A stretch of 64,000 nt of DNA from Ruminococcus sp. NK3A76 (GTDB lineage: Bacteria; Bacillota; Clostridia; Oscillospirales; Ruminococcaceae), in the NCBI RefSeq assembly GCF_000686125.1, contig NZ_JMMA01000002.1, positions 1 through 64,000 on the forward strand, written 5' to 3'. Of this stretch, positions 35,701 through 44,073 are shown piece by piece. The notes below the pieces were generated by a model. That model was not told the DNA's origin and searched no databases. It worked only from the letters and a program-made list of their open reading frames with translations. The position numbers and the translations under genes are program-made. How positions within the stretch are numbered: position 1 is the first letter of the stretch; every line of letters begins with the position of its first letter.

Positions 35701-38486
35701 GAAGAAAGCTATTAAGGATACTGAGAGCATATGCAAAAGATGCAGGCAGCGTTAATGCTGATAACTATCTTGAAATATGCGACAGAGCGGCAGCTTACCA
35801 AAGCACAGCAAAAGATATAGCTGCGATAAGCGGAAAATATCTGCCGTATTTCGGGCAGCTTTGGCATGGCGAAGAAACCGATGCAAACAGGCTGACAAGA
35901 TACAGGAACAACACAGTCAATATCCGCAGTATTATAAAACAGCTTGGCGATAATACACTTACAGATAAGCTAAGTATTCTGACCGGGCATCCAGGCGAAG
36001 CGCATAAAGCGGTAAACGACTATGATGAAGCAGTCAAGTGCATAAATGCTATCAAGGAAAAGTACACTGTCGATACAGCACATCTTGAAAAAGCGGGTGA
36101 CTGGTTTGAGGGAGTTAAAGCTCTTGCAAAAGGCTTTGCTGAGAATGCAGATCATTTAAGAGAAAGGTCTGTGCTTGAAGGTCTGCTGGCTCAGATAGAT
36201 GCTTATGCACTTGGTGATATATCTGCGGCTTACCGCAGAAATGATATTGATGAAGATAGCATTGAAAACGCTTTTGTCTGTGCAGCATCAAAGGCTACCA
36301 TAGTTTCAGCTATGGCGCAGGACACAAGGCTGTCATCGTTTCAGGGGGCACAGTTTGAAGTATCACTGAACAGATACAGGGAAGCGACCGAGAACTTCAG
36401 AAGACTTACCGTATTAGAACTCATATCAAGGCTCAGTGCCAAGATACCTACTTCGGCTGACGGATTAAGACAGGGCAATTCAGAGCTTTCCACCCTGCAA
36501 AAGGCAATAAAGAGCGGTGGGCGTATGCTTTCGATAAGAGCGCTTTTTGATAGTGTGCCTACACTGCTGAGAAGGATATGCCCGTGTATGCTGATGAGCC
36601 CTATATCTGTGGCGCAGTATATAGACCCTAAGTTCCCGAAATTTGATGTTGTAATATTTGATGAGGCATCACAGATGCCGACAAGTGAAGCGGTAGGAGC
36701 TATCGCAAGGGGCGACAGCGTGGTGATAGTAGGAGACCCCAAACAGCTTCCGCCCACATCATTCTTCTCGACACAGCACACTGATGAAGAGAACTATGAC
36801 AAAGAAGATCTTGAAAGTGTGCTCGATGATTGTCTTGCACTTTCAATGCCGCAGAAGCACTTGCTTTGGCATTACCGTTCAAGGCACGAAAGCCTTATCG
36901 CATTCAGCAATGCAAGGTTTTATGAAAACAAGCTGCTGACATTCCCCTCGCCTGATGACAGAGTCCGCAAGGTGACAAGAGTTCAGGTCGATGGCTTTTA
37001 TGACAAGAGCCAGACAAGGCAGAATGTTGCCGAAGCAAAGGCTGTTGTTGATGAGATAGTCAGAAGATTAAGCGATGATGACCTGCGTAAATTCTCTATC
37101 GGTGTTGTAACTTTCAGCGCAGTTCAGCAAAACCTTATTGACGATATGCTGTCTGAAAGGTTTGTAAAAGACCCGAAGCTTGAAGATATAGCTGATAAGA
37201 TGTATGAACCTATATTTATCAAAAACCTTGAAAACGTGCAGGGCGATGAACGTGATGTTATTTTGTTCAGCATAGGCTACGGACCTGATAAGAACGGCAG
37301 GGTATCTATGAATTTCGGGCCTATCAATCAGGACGGCGGTTGGAGAAGGCTTAACGTTGCAGTATCCCGTGCGAGGTATGAAATGATAGTATATTCTGTA
37401 CTCAGACCCGATCAGATAGATCTGTCACGCACTCGTGCAGTCGGTGTTGCAGAGCTTAAGAGCTTTCTTGAATTTGCTGAAAGAGGCACACAGTCGCTTG
37501 CAAGAAATGCTAATGACATAAAGCATAAAAATGATGATCTTGCCAGAATAATTGCAGGCAGATTGAAAGAAAAAGGATATGATGCAAAATGTGACATTGG
37601 CTGTTCGGGTTACAAGGTGGATATAGGCATTACCCATCCCGAAAACAGCGACCGTTTTGCCTTGGGTCTGATACTTGACAGCTACACCAAATACTGCAAT
37701 TCCTCTGTTGATGATATGAGGATAACACAGCCTTCTGTTCTTAAAGGGCTTGGTTGGTCGATAATGAATGTTCATATACTTGACTGGCTTGACAATCCTG
37801 ATAATGTCATCAGCAAAATAGAGGAAAGACTTCATCAGGCGATTAAAGACGCAAAAGAGAATATCAAAGCAGATATACCGGCAGCTGTGAAAATAGATGT
37901 ATCAGATCTGCAAACGGCTCAGCCTGATGAAGAAAACGCTTTGCTGACACCGTTTACACCTTGTATTCTGCCGATACAGGGCACACCCGATAGTTTTATA
38001 GAGTATGAAAATATCGGCAGGGTAATATCGGCGATGCGTCAGGTGATAGCAGCAGAAGCACCTATAAGCTGCAATGCGCTTATAAAGAAAGTAATGTCCG
38101 CCTGGGGCATATCACGCAAGAGCAAGGCTGTATTATCGGTGATCGAAAAAGCATTGAGCATGATCCCACACCGGCTTACCGAGCAGGACAGCATCATTTG
38201 GAGAGAAGATCAGACACCCGATGAATACAACATCTTCAGGACAGGCGTTGGTGAGAACAAGCGCAGGATAGAAGATGTTTGTCTGGAAGAAATATCTGCT
38301 GCGATAATGTATGTCCTAAACGCTCAGATAAGCCTTCCACGAAACGATCTGATACTTGCAGTTGCAAGGCTGTTCGGCTATGCAAGAGCTTCGGCGGTAG
38401 AGGAAAGAGTTTCAAGCGGCATTGAATTTGCCGGGCAGCGGGGGCTATTGACAGTTAATGGTGATAATATATCTGTAGTCAGCTGA
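32724..38486 (+). CDS. Giant DUF4011-helicase-nuclease-DUF3320 protein, likely defence
   Basis: 1920 residues. Residues ~205-260 resemble a transglutaminase-like fold (GTCLDLSLLFASCAEA, then KGHAFSGCW). DUF4011 begins near 375 (DIWERKLLDLSLRNSLINF). A split SF1 helicase follows: Walker A GPPGTGKS (~686), Walker B VIFDEASQMP (~1311) with GDPKQLPP, HYRSRHESLI (~1370), and VQGDERDVI...RRLNVAVSRAR (~1505-1555). Next comes a restriction-endonuclease-like domain (~1610-1700, YDAKCDIGCSGYKVDIGI) and a C-terminal DUF3320 (~1760-1920). This architecture is known from single-gene antiphage candidates and sits in accessory DNA here. Target and trigger are unknown. GGAGGTG precedes the ATG. Confidence 0.88.
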   Translation: MEPELKIRMDCKAQINLAMQQNYIPLIRCIYITNQGEQAVGNIHIKISFSPEFAKEFEADIAAIEPGETIEISPVRIIISPDMLSDLTERMSGTISITVTGNGKIIATDTADITLLAADQWIGMNIMPELTAAYITPNHPAVLQTVNKAAHYLMKWTGSPSFTGYQTQDPNAVKLQMAAIYAALQEENIAYTMPPASYELTGQRIRLPYTVIEQKCGTCLDLSLLFASCAEAVGLYPVLIFIKGHAFSGCWLEDETFSDCVIDDIAAVSKRMADGINSICLVECTDFVAGKNYDFDRAVKHANDALLIPENFAIALDIQRCRGNGIRPLPVQADGKYSFAGFGERSESSITSTPSLIDLENLRVADTQANKNVTKQDIWERKLLDLSLRNSLINFRPRTLSIQLVAADLCRLEDELARGETFKIMPAPTELSLALSDAKIYEIENEKDLVMTIAEAEFKNRRIRTFLKGSDLDTALKSLHRKARLSLEENGANTLYLALGFLRWYETDKSIKSRYAPLVLVPVDIIRKISDNAYSIRIRSEDTQMNITLLEMLRQDFGINIGGLDPLPTDESGVDLQLVFNTIRRAIISHDRWDVEEIAFLGQFSFGRFIMWNDIRNRSEELRNNKVVLSLINGKMEWQAKNTEISPSEIDDRISPDEMAVPTSVDSSQLAAIYAAGEGESFVLHGPPGTGKSQTITNMIANALYHGKSVLFVAEKMAALSVVQNRLKNLGLDPFCLELHSNKAQKRAVLDQLEQVLSLGHIKSPAEYEEQASRLKAERQELKQIMTALHQPRPVGMSLYNAIVSFDNNKIYDGRITLENSFSETITSEKYQNAIELIRRISVAGKEIGGLASSPLKHYCRIDYSFDIRNEFSADAEMLLQLTETFERSFDSFFALTGINGNKSYGYIKNITELTRLILTGEYFVSAINEDTPVTEYTEDLDMLIKRLKELQELKSTLIAAFDQSILTADAESMRLSWKTNEQKWFIPKALGRRKLLRILRAYAKDAGSVNADNYLEICDRAAAYQSTAKDIAAISGKYLPYFGQLWHGEETDANRLTRYRNNTVNIRSIIKQLGDNTLTDKLSILTGHPGEAHKAVNDYDEAVKCINAIKEKYTVDTAHLEKAGDWFEGVKALAKGFAENADHLRERSVLEGLLAQIDAYALGDISAAYRRNDIDEDSIENAFVCAASKATIVSAMAQDTRLSSFQGAQFEVSLNRYREATENFRRLTVLELISRLSAKIPTSADGLRQGNSELSTLQKAIKSGGRMLSIRALFDSVPTLLRRICPCMLMSPISVAQYIDPKFPKFDVVIFDEASQMPTSEAVGAIARGDSVVIVGDPKQLPPTSFFSTQHTDEENYDKEDLESVLDDCLALSMPQKHLLWHYRSRHESLIAFSNARFYENKLLTFPSPDDRVRKVTRVQVDGFYDKSQTRQNVAEAKAVVDEIVRRLSDDDLRKFSIGVVTFSAVQQNLIDDMLSERFVKDPKLEDIADKMYEPIFIKNLENVQGDERDVILFSIGYGPDKNGRVSMNFGPINQDGGWRRLNVAVSRARYEMIVYSVLRPDQIDLSRTRAVGVAELKSFLEFAERGTQSLARNANDIKHKNDDLARIIAGRLKEKGYDAKCDIGCSGYKVDIGITHPENSDRFALGLILDSYTKYCNSSVDDMRITQPSVLKGLGWSIMNVHILDWLDNPDNVISKIEERLHQAIKDAKENIKADIPAAVKIDVSDLQTAQPDEENALLTPFTPCILPIQGTPDSFIEYENIGRVISAMRQVIAAEAPISCNALIKKVMSAWGISRKSKAVLSVIEKALSMIPHRLTEQDSIIWREDQTPDEYNIFRTGVGENKRRIEDVCLEEISAAIMYVLNAQISLPRNDLILAVARLFGYARASAVEERVSSGIEFAGQRGLLTVNGDNISVVS

Positions 38487-38508
38487 CGATGTGCCATGAA
38501 TAACATAC

Positions 38509-38540
38509 AAGCGGTACTCCCACATTCGGGAATACCGCTT
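38509..38540. terminator. Repeated terminator hairpin, copy 1
   Basis: AAGCGGTACTCCC/GGGAATACCGCTT, between convergent genes. The same ~32-bp sequence recurs at 39470-39502. Confidence 0.65.
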
Positions 38541-38570
38541 TGTTATCTATATTTTTTGTGCATTGATGCT

Positions 38571-39347
38571 TCATAACGGCCTGTGCTTTTCGATGAAGTC
38601 GTTTATCTTGCCGCTGCGAGCCTGTTCGAGCTGCTTTTCCATGTATTCACGCAGGTGATCCATAAGGCTGCCCTCCGACTCGAAGGCTTTGAGGAACCTG
38701 TATTTCTCCCGGCGCTCTGCAACTGTCATGCGAATATACTTTTTCAGCTCCTCGTAGCGGATTATCATCTCGTTTTCCTCTGCAAATGCCTTGATCTTAG
38801 CCGTCAGCTTGAAGGAGTATGACAGGTCGATGATGAGTATGCCGTAGAACATCCCGATAACGAAGGAGAACAGCAGATTATGCGAGAACCATTCAAGACC
38901 GTTTAATATCCTCGGGTGGATCAGAAAATAATACACAGCACCAAGCAGCGCCCAGTATACCGAGAAGCGCAGGCAGATGATGCCCTTATAGTTAAAACGC
39001 ATATTGGTGTAGTCCCATAGCTTTAAGTGCCGGCGGATAATGAATATCTCACCTGCGATAAGCTCAATAAGCGTCATGGCGACAGCCATTATCGTAAACA
39101 GCACAGCTTTTCGCAGTATGTCGTTGTCGATGCCGATGTGATCTTCCACAAGTGCCAGCAGGTAAAGCAGCGTCAGCCCGAAGCCGTAGAGCGGCAGACA
39201 CGGGCCGCATAAATAGCCGGGGTTTATCCACACCCTTTCTTTGTTGTCCGGCTTGAAGCGGCGGTAGAATACCTCGATGCTCCAGCCGATCATGCTGCCT
39301 GATGAGAACAGCAGCAGAAGGGTCATAAATTCATATACTATGCTCAT
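38571..39347 (-). CDS. Putative ABC-transporter-like membrane protein (PF06541, CmpB type)
   Basis: 258 residues. It starts MSIVYEFMTLLLLFSSGSMI-GW, followed by a RVWINPGYLCGPCLPLYGFG motif typical of this Firmicutes family (annotated as putative ABC transporter permease). Five or six membrane segments lie before residue ~180; the C-terminal ~75 residues are a charged, helical cytoplasmic tail. No ATPase gene is adjacent, and the transport role is uncertain. Confidence 0.8.
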   Translation of the reverse strand: MSIVYEFMTLLLLFSSGSMIGWSIEVFYRRFKPDNKERVWINPGYLCGPCLPLYGFGLTLLYLLALVEDHIGIDNDILRKAVLFTIMAVAMTLIELIAGEIFIIRRHLKLWDYTNMRFNYKGIICLRFSVYWALLGAVYYFLIHPRILNGLEWFSHNLLFSFVIGMFYGILIIDLSYSFKLTAKIKAFAEENEMIIRYEELKKYIRMTVAERREKYRFLKAFESEGSLMDHLREYMEKQLEQARSGKINDFIEKHRPL

Positions 39348-39469
39348 TGTCTTTGTCCTTTGTGTCCAGATAAATCAGGTGGTGTTTTGCCGGTGTGAGT
39401 CCGGCTTATATAATTATACACTAATAAGGCTGCAAAGTCAAACGAAAAAGGCAGATAAGCATAAAAAAC

Positions 39470-39502
39470 CAAGCGGTACTCCCACATTCGGGAATTCCGC
39501 TT
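39470..39502. terminator. Repeated terminator hairpin, copy 2
   Basis: AAGCGGTACTCCCACATTCG, then GGAATTCCGCTT. It differs from copy 1 by one base in the 3' arm. It lies downstream of the minus-strand GGDEF fragment. Confidence 0.6.
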
Positions 39503-39514
39503 GTTATTTACATA

Positions 39515-39826
39515 TCAGATAATCTTTCGCCAGTTTTTCTCGGGGTGCTGACGGTAGAATTCTTCCTTGTTCAGGTACATATTCTGGTCGGCAGCCTGCA
39601 TTACGGCGTGTATGTCGTAATCGCCCTCGACACATTTCGTGCCTGCTGCAAAGCTGACATCGGGCGTGTTATCAGCAAGCGCATGAAACCTTGCTATGCT
39701 CTCATCAAGCTGCTGTGAGGTGATTCCCGGACAAAGGACAACAAACTCATCGCCGCCCGAGCGGTAGATCTCATAGTCGCCGAATGCAACCTTAAGAAGC
39801 GCTGCGGCATTTTGCAGCAGCTGCAC
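39515..39826 (-). pseudogene. Truncated GGDEF (diguanylate cyclase) fragment
   Basis: About 103 residues: LLQNAAALLKVAFGDYEIYR-SGGDEFVVLCPG, the active-site motif, then the rest of the domain through DQNMYLNKEEFY. The N-terminal half of the domain and any sensor are absent; upstream the frame closes at once (a GTG is the only start). This is a remnant of a c-di-GMP synthase. Confidence 0.65.
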
Positions 39827-39927
39827 CTGAATTCTAAAACGGACATCTTCTCGCCCTCCTCACGTTTTTAATAATATCATATGACAGCGGAAAAGTCAAT
39901 CGTGACACAGAAAAGCCGCCTGCCAAC

Positions 39928-39956
39928 TTGACGGGGGAGTTATGATGTGATATAAT
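39928..39956 (+). promoter_or_regulatory. SigA-type promoter of the BASS transporter
   Basis: TTGACG and TATAAT with a 17-base spacer. Confidence 0.75.
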
Positions 39957-39994
39957 GAGAAAAACCAATTTGTGTAAAGTGAGGTAGTAAAGTA

Positions 39995-40960
39995 ATGAAA
40001 GTTCTTGAAAGCATCAGTGCTTTTTTAGGAAAATATATGGCGGTCATTGTGCTGGCAGTCGCCGCTGTATCATTGTTTTTGCCGGGCAGCGCTTTGTGGG
40101 TGCAGACAACGTGGATAAACTATCTGCTAATGGCGGTAATGTTCGGAATGGGGCTTACGCTCAAAAAGGACGACCTAAAATGCGTGTTCACCGACCCTAA
40201 GGGGATAATCATAGGCTGCATTGCGCAGTTTACGATAATGCCGACGCTGGCGTTCTGCCTTGGCAAGGTGTTCGCTCTCGACACAGCGTTGCTTGTCGGC
40301 GTGATACTGGTCGGCACCTGCCCGGGAGGAACTTCAAGCAACGTCATAACATATCTTTCAAAGGGCGATGTTGCACTGTCGGTAGGCATGACGAGCGTCA
40401 ACACACTGCTTGCGCCGCTGCTCACCCCGGCGGTGACATATCTGTTTTTAAACACAAGCGTCAAGGTCGATATAAAAAGCATGGTTATATCCATAGTTCA
40501 GGTCGTGATAATACCTATACTGCTTGGCCTTGTTATCAATATGTTCTTTAGCAAGTTCACCGAGTCGGCCGCAAAGGCGCTGCCGCTTGTCTCGGTAACG
40601 GCTATCTGCCTTATCATAGCATCTGTGGTGTCTCACAATTCCGAGAAGATACTTACCACAGGCGCTATAGTGTTCGTGGTCGTGATACTTCACAATCTGC
40701 TCGGCTATCTGTGCGGATATGCTGTCGGAAAGCTGATAAAAGCAGACCTGCCAAGGACAAAGGCTCTGTCTGTAGAGATAGGTATGCAGAATTCCGGCCT
40801 TGCGACCTCGCTTGCAGGAACAGCTTTCCCTGACCTTGCAATGGCGACTGTCCCCGGTGCGATATTCTCGGTATGGCATAACATCTCAGGCGCTGTGCTT
40901 GCAAATATCTACAACCGCCTTGATGAAAGCAGGGAAGAAAAGAATAAAGCGCAAAAATGA
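39995..40960 (+). CDS. BASS-family sodium-dependent organic anion transporter
   Basis: 321 residues with about nine or ten membrane segments. Family motifs: GMGLTLKKDDLK, the crossover region GTCPGGTSSNVITYLSKGDV-ALSV (~110-132), and the C-terminal EIGMQNSGLATSLA. BASS proteins carry bile acids, pantoate or 2-keto acids with Na+; the substrate cannot be told here. Monocistronic, closed by a strong terminator. Confidence 0.92.
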   Translation: MKVLESISAFLGKYMAVIVLAVAAVSLFLPGSALWVQTTWINYLLMAVMFGMGLTLKKDDLKCVFTDPKGIIIGCIAQFTIMPTLAFCLGKVFALDTALLVGVILVGTCPGGTSSNVITYLSKGDVALSVGMTSVNTLLAPLLTPAVTYLFLNTSVKVDIKSMVISIVQVVIIPILLGLVINMFFSKFTESAAKALPLVSVTAICLIIASVVSHNSEKILTTGAIVFVVVILHNLLGYLCGYAVGKLIKADLPRTKALSVEIGMQNSGLATSLAGTAFPDLAMATVPGAIFSVWHNISGAVLANIYNRLDESREEKNKAQK

Positions 40961-40975
40961 AATGACATGAAATAA

Positions 40976-41008
40976 CGCCCCGAAAAACTTCGGGGCGCTT
41001 GCTTTTTT
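40976..41008 (+). terminator. Rho-independent terminator
   Basis: CGCCCCGAA/TTCGGGGCG stem, then CTTGCTTTTTT. Confidence 0.8.
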
Positions 41009-41052
41009 AGGAATGTGTGCTAATGCACCGCAGCTGTCAGTTGGCCACGGTA

Positions 41053-43137
41053 TTATTCGGCGTCTGTTATCTCCTCAGAATACAGCTGCCTGTATTCGGG
41101 GCAGTTTTCGAGCAGCTCCTGATGCGAGCCCTCGGCCAGCACTCTGCCCTCGGAGATGAAGAACAGGTGCTTGCAGTTGATAACAGTCGAGAGCCTGTGC
41201 GCTATCATGATGATAGTGCGGCTGCCCTGCATATCGTCTATCGCCTCACGTATCTTTGCCTGAGTGATGTTGTCAAGCGCAGATGTCGCCTCGTCGAGCA
41301 TCATTATCGGGTGGCTGCGGACGATACTCCTTGCTATTGCAAGCCTCTGGCGCTGGCCGCCCGAAAGGCTTATGCCGCCCTCGCCGACAACCGTGTCATA
41401 CGTCTGCGGCAGCCTCATTATGTCGTCGTGTATGCAGGCTATCTTGCAGGCATTTATCATTTCCTCGTCTGAAAGGTCGTCCTTGACTACGGCGAGGTTG
41501 TCTCTTATACTCATATTGAAGATATACGGCATCTGGCTCACCATCTGTATGCTGCCACGCACGGTGTCCTGGTCAAGCTCTTTTATATCGCAGCCGTCAA
41601 GGGTTATCGTTCCGCTGTCGGGCTCGTACAGACGGGATATGAGCGAGAGTATCGTGCTCTTTCCGCAGCCGCTCTGGCCTACGAAGGCTACGAACTCTCC
41701 TGCCTTGATGTGCAGGTCGATGCCGTTTAAAACTGACACCTTAGAGCCGTTTGCACGCCTGTAGGAGAAGTGAACATCGTGCAGCTCGATATCGCCTTTG
41801 ACTGTATCAAGGTGCTTGTCACCGAAGACTTCCTTTTCATAGTCGTCGCTGTTCATCAGCTGGAATATACGCTCTGATGCGAGCCCCAGGTTGTAAACAG
41901 AGGACATCATCGAGGATATCGACTGCGAGCAGGTGTAAACTCTGCCGTTGTAGTTATAGAGTATCAGCGCAGATGAAGGTGACATCTTGCCGAGCGACAT
42001 CTGAAGCGCAAGAAGTGCCATGTACATAAAGTTAGTCCAGCCGACAAACTGTGTCCTCAGCAGGATAAACCGCATAGACCGAAAACGCATATCCGAAACA
42101 AGGTCTACGCTTTCGTCGATGCTTGAGCGCAGCTTTGTCATAAAGCTCTGCTCGCAGTGCATCAGCTTTATGTCACGGTGAGCACGCACCATTTCTCCGG
42201 TAAAGCTCGTGTGCCTTTCGATAGCGCTGCTGCAGCGGCGCATATCGTCAGTCAGGTTGATGTGGTGCGACCTCTGTATCAGGAAGTAGATAGTAAACAG
42301 CACTATCTCAAATACGAGCATCTTTACCGACACGAGCGCAAACGCCGCAAGAAGGCTTATGAGCCGCAGAAGCTCGGTGCTTGCAGCAAGTATCTCGTCG
42401 ATGCTGTCAACTACCTTCTCAGTCTCGTTGATAAGACGCTGGGTGAATACGCCGGTGCCGTTCTCGTCCATGCAGTCTGTCCTGACACGCATGATGTTTT
42501 CGGTGAGGTCGTATTTCATCTGCTTTATCATCTCACCGTATGAGGCTCGCAGCATCTTGCTCGTGATGTAATTGAGAAAGCTCGCAGCGACCGCCTGCAA
42601 CAGCAGCAGCCCGGCAGCGAGGTATATCTTCTTTATCTCAGAGCCTGAGTATGCAATGATTATCTGTGCCGAGATTATCGGCTCCAGCACGTTGAAAAAC
42701 ATCTGAAATGCACGAAGAATGCAAGCAGCAACAAAGCTCTTTTTCTTTTTCATCATGTATTTCAGTATCTCTTTTGTCATTTTGAAATCTACGTGCGGCA
42801 CCTGCGGAGAGTATACTATGACGTTCTTTTTACCTTTGAACTCCCAGGTGGGAGGGCAGTCAAGAGATGACATTATCCTGCTCTGTATCTTGTTTCTGCC
42901 TTCTGATAAAAGGTCACAGCTCTTGCCGTCAACTGTTACACTGACAGATATCTTTTTAAGGCGGCTCTTATATACTATCCTGAATTCTTTGCTGCCGTTT
43001 ATGCTCATGTAATCGAGCAGCAGCTCTTCAAGCAGCAGCTTGAACCTGAGCCTGGTCTTTGCATCTATTCCGCTTCTTTCAAGAAAGCTGTAGGCTTCCT
43101 CGGAAGCTGATGATATGTTTTTGCGGTTAAGTTCCAT
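41053..43137 (-). CDS. ABC exporter with an N-terminal histidine-kinase-ATPase-like domain
   Basis: 694 residues, about 110 longer than a usual half-exporter. Residues 1-~110 (RLRFKLLLEELLLDYMSING like an N-box, then strands to KKNVIVYSP) resemble a reduced RsbW/HATPase_c fold. An ABC membrane domain (~125-430, about six segments) and an ATPase domain follow: Walker A GQSGCGKST, signature LSGGQRQRLA, Walker B MMLDEATSALD, H-loop AHRLS. Substrate unknown. The gene follows the transglycosylase gene on the same strand with a 29-base gap, so a shared operon and a cell-envelope role are plausible. Confidence 0.85.
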   Translation of the reverse strand: MELNRKNISSASEEAYSFLERSGIDAKTRLRFKLLLEELLLDYMSINGSKEFRIVYKSRLKKISVSVTVDGKSCDLLSEGRNKIQSRIMSSLDCPPTWEFKGKKNVIVYSPQVPHVDFKMTKEILKYMMKKKKSFVAACILRAFQMFFNVLEPIISAQIIIAYSGSEIKKIYLAAGLLLLQAVAASFLNYITSKMLRASYGEMIKQMKYDLTENIMRVRTDCMDENGTGVFTQRLINETEKVVDSIDEILAASTELLRLISLLAAFALVSVKMLVFEIVLFTIYFLIQRSHHINLTDDMRRCSSAIERHTSFTGEMVRAHRDIKLMHCEQSFMTKLRSSIDESVDLVSDMRFRSMRFILLRTQFVGWTNFMYMALLALQMSLGKMSPSSALILYNYNGRVYTCSQSISSMMSSVYNLGLASERIFQLMNSDDYEKEVFGDKHLDTVKGDIELHDVHFSYRRANGSKVSVLNGIDLHIKAGEFVAFVGQSGCGKSTILSLISRLYEPDSGTITLDGCDIKELDQDTVRGSIQMVSQMPYIFNMSIRDNLAVVKDDLSDEEMINACKIACIHDDIMRLPQTYDTVVGEGGISLSGGQRQRLAIARSIVRSHPIMMLDEATSALDNITQAKIREAIDDMQGSRTIIMIAHRLSTVINCKHLFFISEGRVLAEGSHQELLENCPEYRQLYSEEITDAE

Positions 43138-43166
43138 AATAACACCTTATCTTTGCTGTCTTACGC

Positions 43167-43970
43167 TTATCCTGCGGCCTCTGGGCCGAAGCGTTCGTTT
43201 ATAAGCGGTATCGTCTGCGGAAAATCCCTTGTGGTCTCGTCGTTTTCATGAAGCTCGGGGTCAAGCCTCACGGCGGTGTACTGGCGTATCACGGCAGCAT
43301 CTTCTTCGGGAACGACGTGGCGGCCGTCCAGCACAAGGTCAAGCCACCTGTTGCGCAGGCGCTCAAACACCTCGGGGTGCTGCACGGGGTTGCCGGCGGT
43401 GGGTGCTGAAACGACGCAGGCGAGAATGAACATCTGGTTTATGCTGAGCTTGCGCACGTCCTTGTCAAAATAAAACCTTGCTGCATCGCAGATGCCGTAT
43501 TTGCCGTTGCCGTAGTATATCATGTTGAGATACAGCTCGAGGATCTTTTCCTTGCCAAGTATCCGCTCGGCTTTGACGGCGATAATCAGCTCTATTATCT
43601 TGCGGAAGTAGCTCTTGCGGAAGTGAAAGTATATGTTTTTCACAAGCTGCTGAGTTATCGTGCTGCCGCCTATGACTATCCTTCTAACCTTGCGGTTGTG
43701 GCGGAATGCGTTTTTTATAGCTTCTTTTCTGTAGCCCTTGTGCTCAAAAAAGTGCTCGTCCTCAACGATAACTATGTATTCTTTCATTTTGTCGGGGAGC
43801 TGGTCGTAGGGGCAGTAATCTGCCTGAGCGCTTCTTTCGTTGTAAAAGCTCATAAGCGGCCTTTTTTTCATGAGCATATGTGCATAAATAATGAAAAACG
43901 CTGCCGCAAGGAGCACAAGTGCCGCCGCCGAAGCTATGGCAATCAGCAGGGCAAACAGTATCGTATGCAT
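43167..43970 (-). CDS. Monofunctional peptidoglycan glycosyltransferase (GT51)
   Basis: 267 residues. An N-terminal membrane anchor (~3-30) precedes a GT51 domain with the catalytic Glu motif EDEHFFEHKGY (~68-78), GGSTITQQLVKN, ERILGKEKILELYLNMIYYG and FYFDKDVRKLSINQ. It polymerises lipid II glycan strands outside the membrane. There is no transpeptidase domain, so it is an MtgA-like enzyme. Confidence 0.93.
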   Translation of the reverse strand: MHTILFALLIAIASAAALVLLAAAFFIIYAHMLMKKRPLMSFYNERSAQADYCPYDQLPDKMKEYIVIVEDEHFFEHKGYRKEAIKNAFRHNRKVRRIVIGGSTITQQLVKNIYFHFRKSYFRKIIELIIAVKAERILGKEKILELYLNMIYYGNGKYGICDAARFYFDKDVRKLSINQMFILACVVSAPTAGNPVQHPEVFERLRNRWLDLVLDGRHVVPEEDAAVIRQYTAVRLDPELHENDETTRDFPQTIPLINERFGPEAAG

Positions 43971-44000
43971 GGATATTTACCTCTTTATAAAAATTGTTGC

Positions 44001-44029
44001 TTGCATTAAATCTGAAATGATGTTATAAT
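44001..44029 (+). promoter_or_regulatory. SigA-type promoter of the D,D-peptidase gene
   Basis: TTGCAT and TATAAT with a 17-base spacer, in the divergent gap after 43970. Confidence 0.65.
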
Positions 44030-44073
44030 AGTAAAAAACCACCTGAGTGATGATGATTTTACAGGAGGGAATA

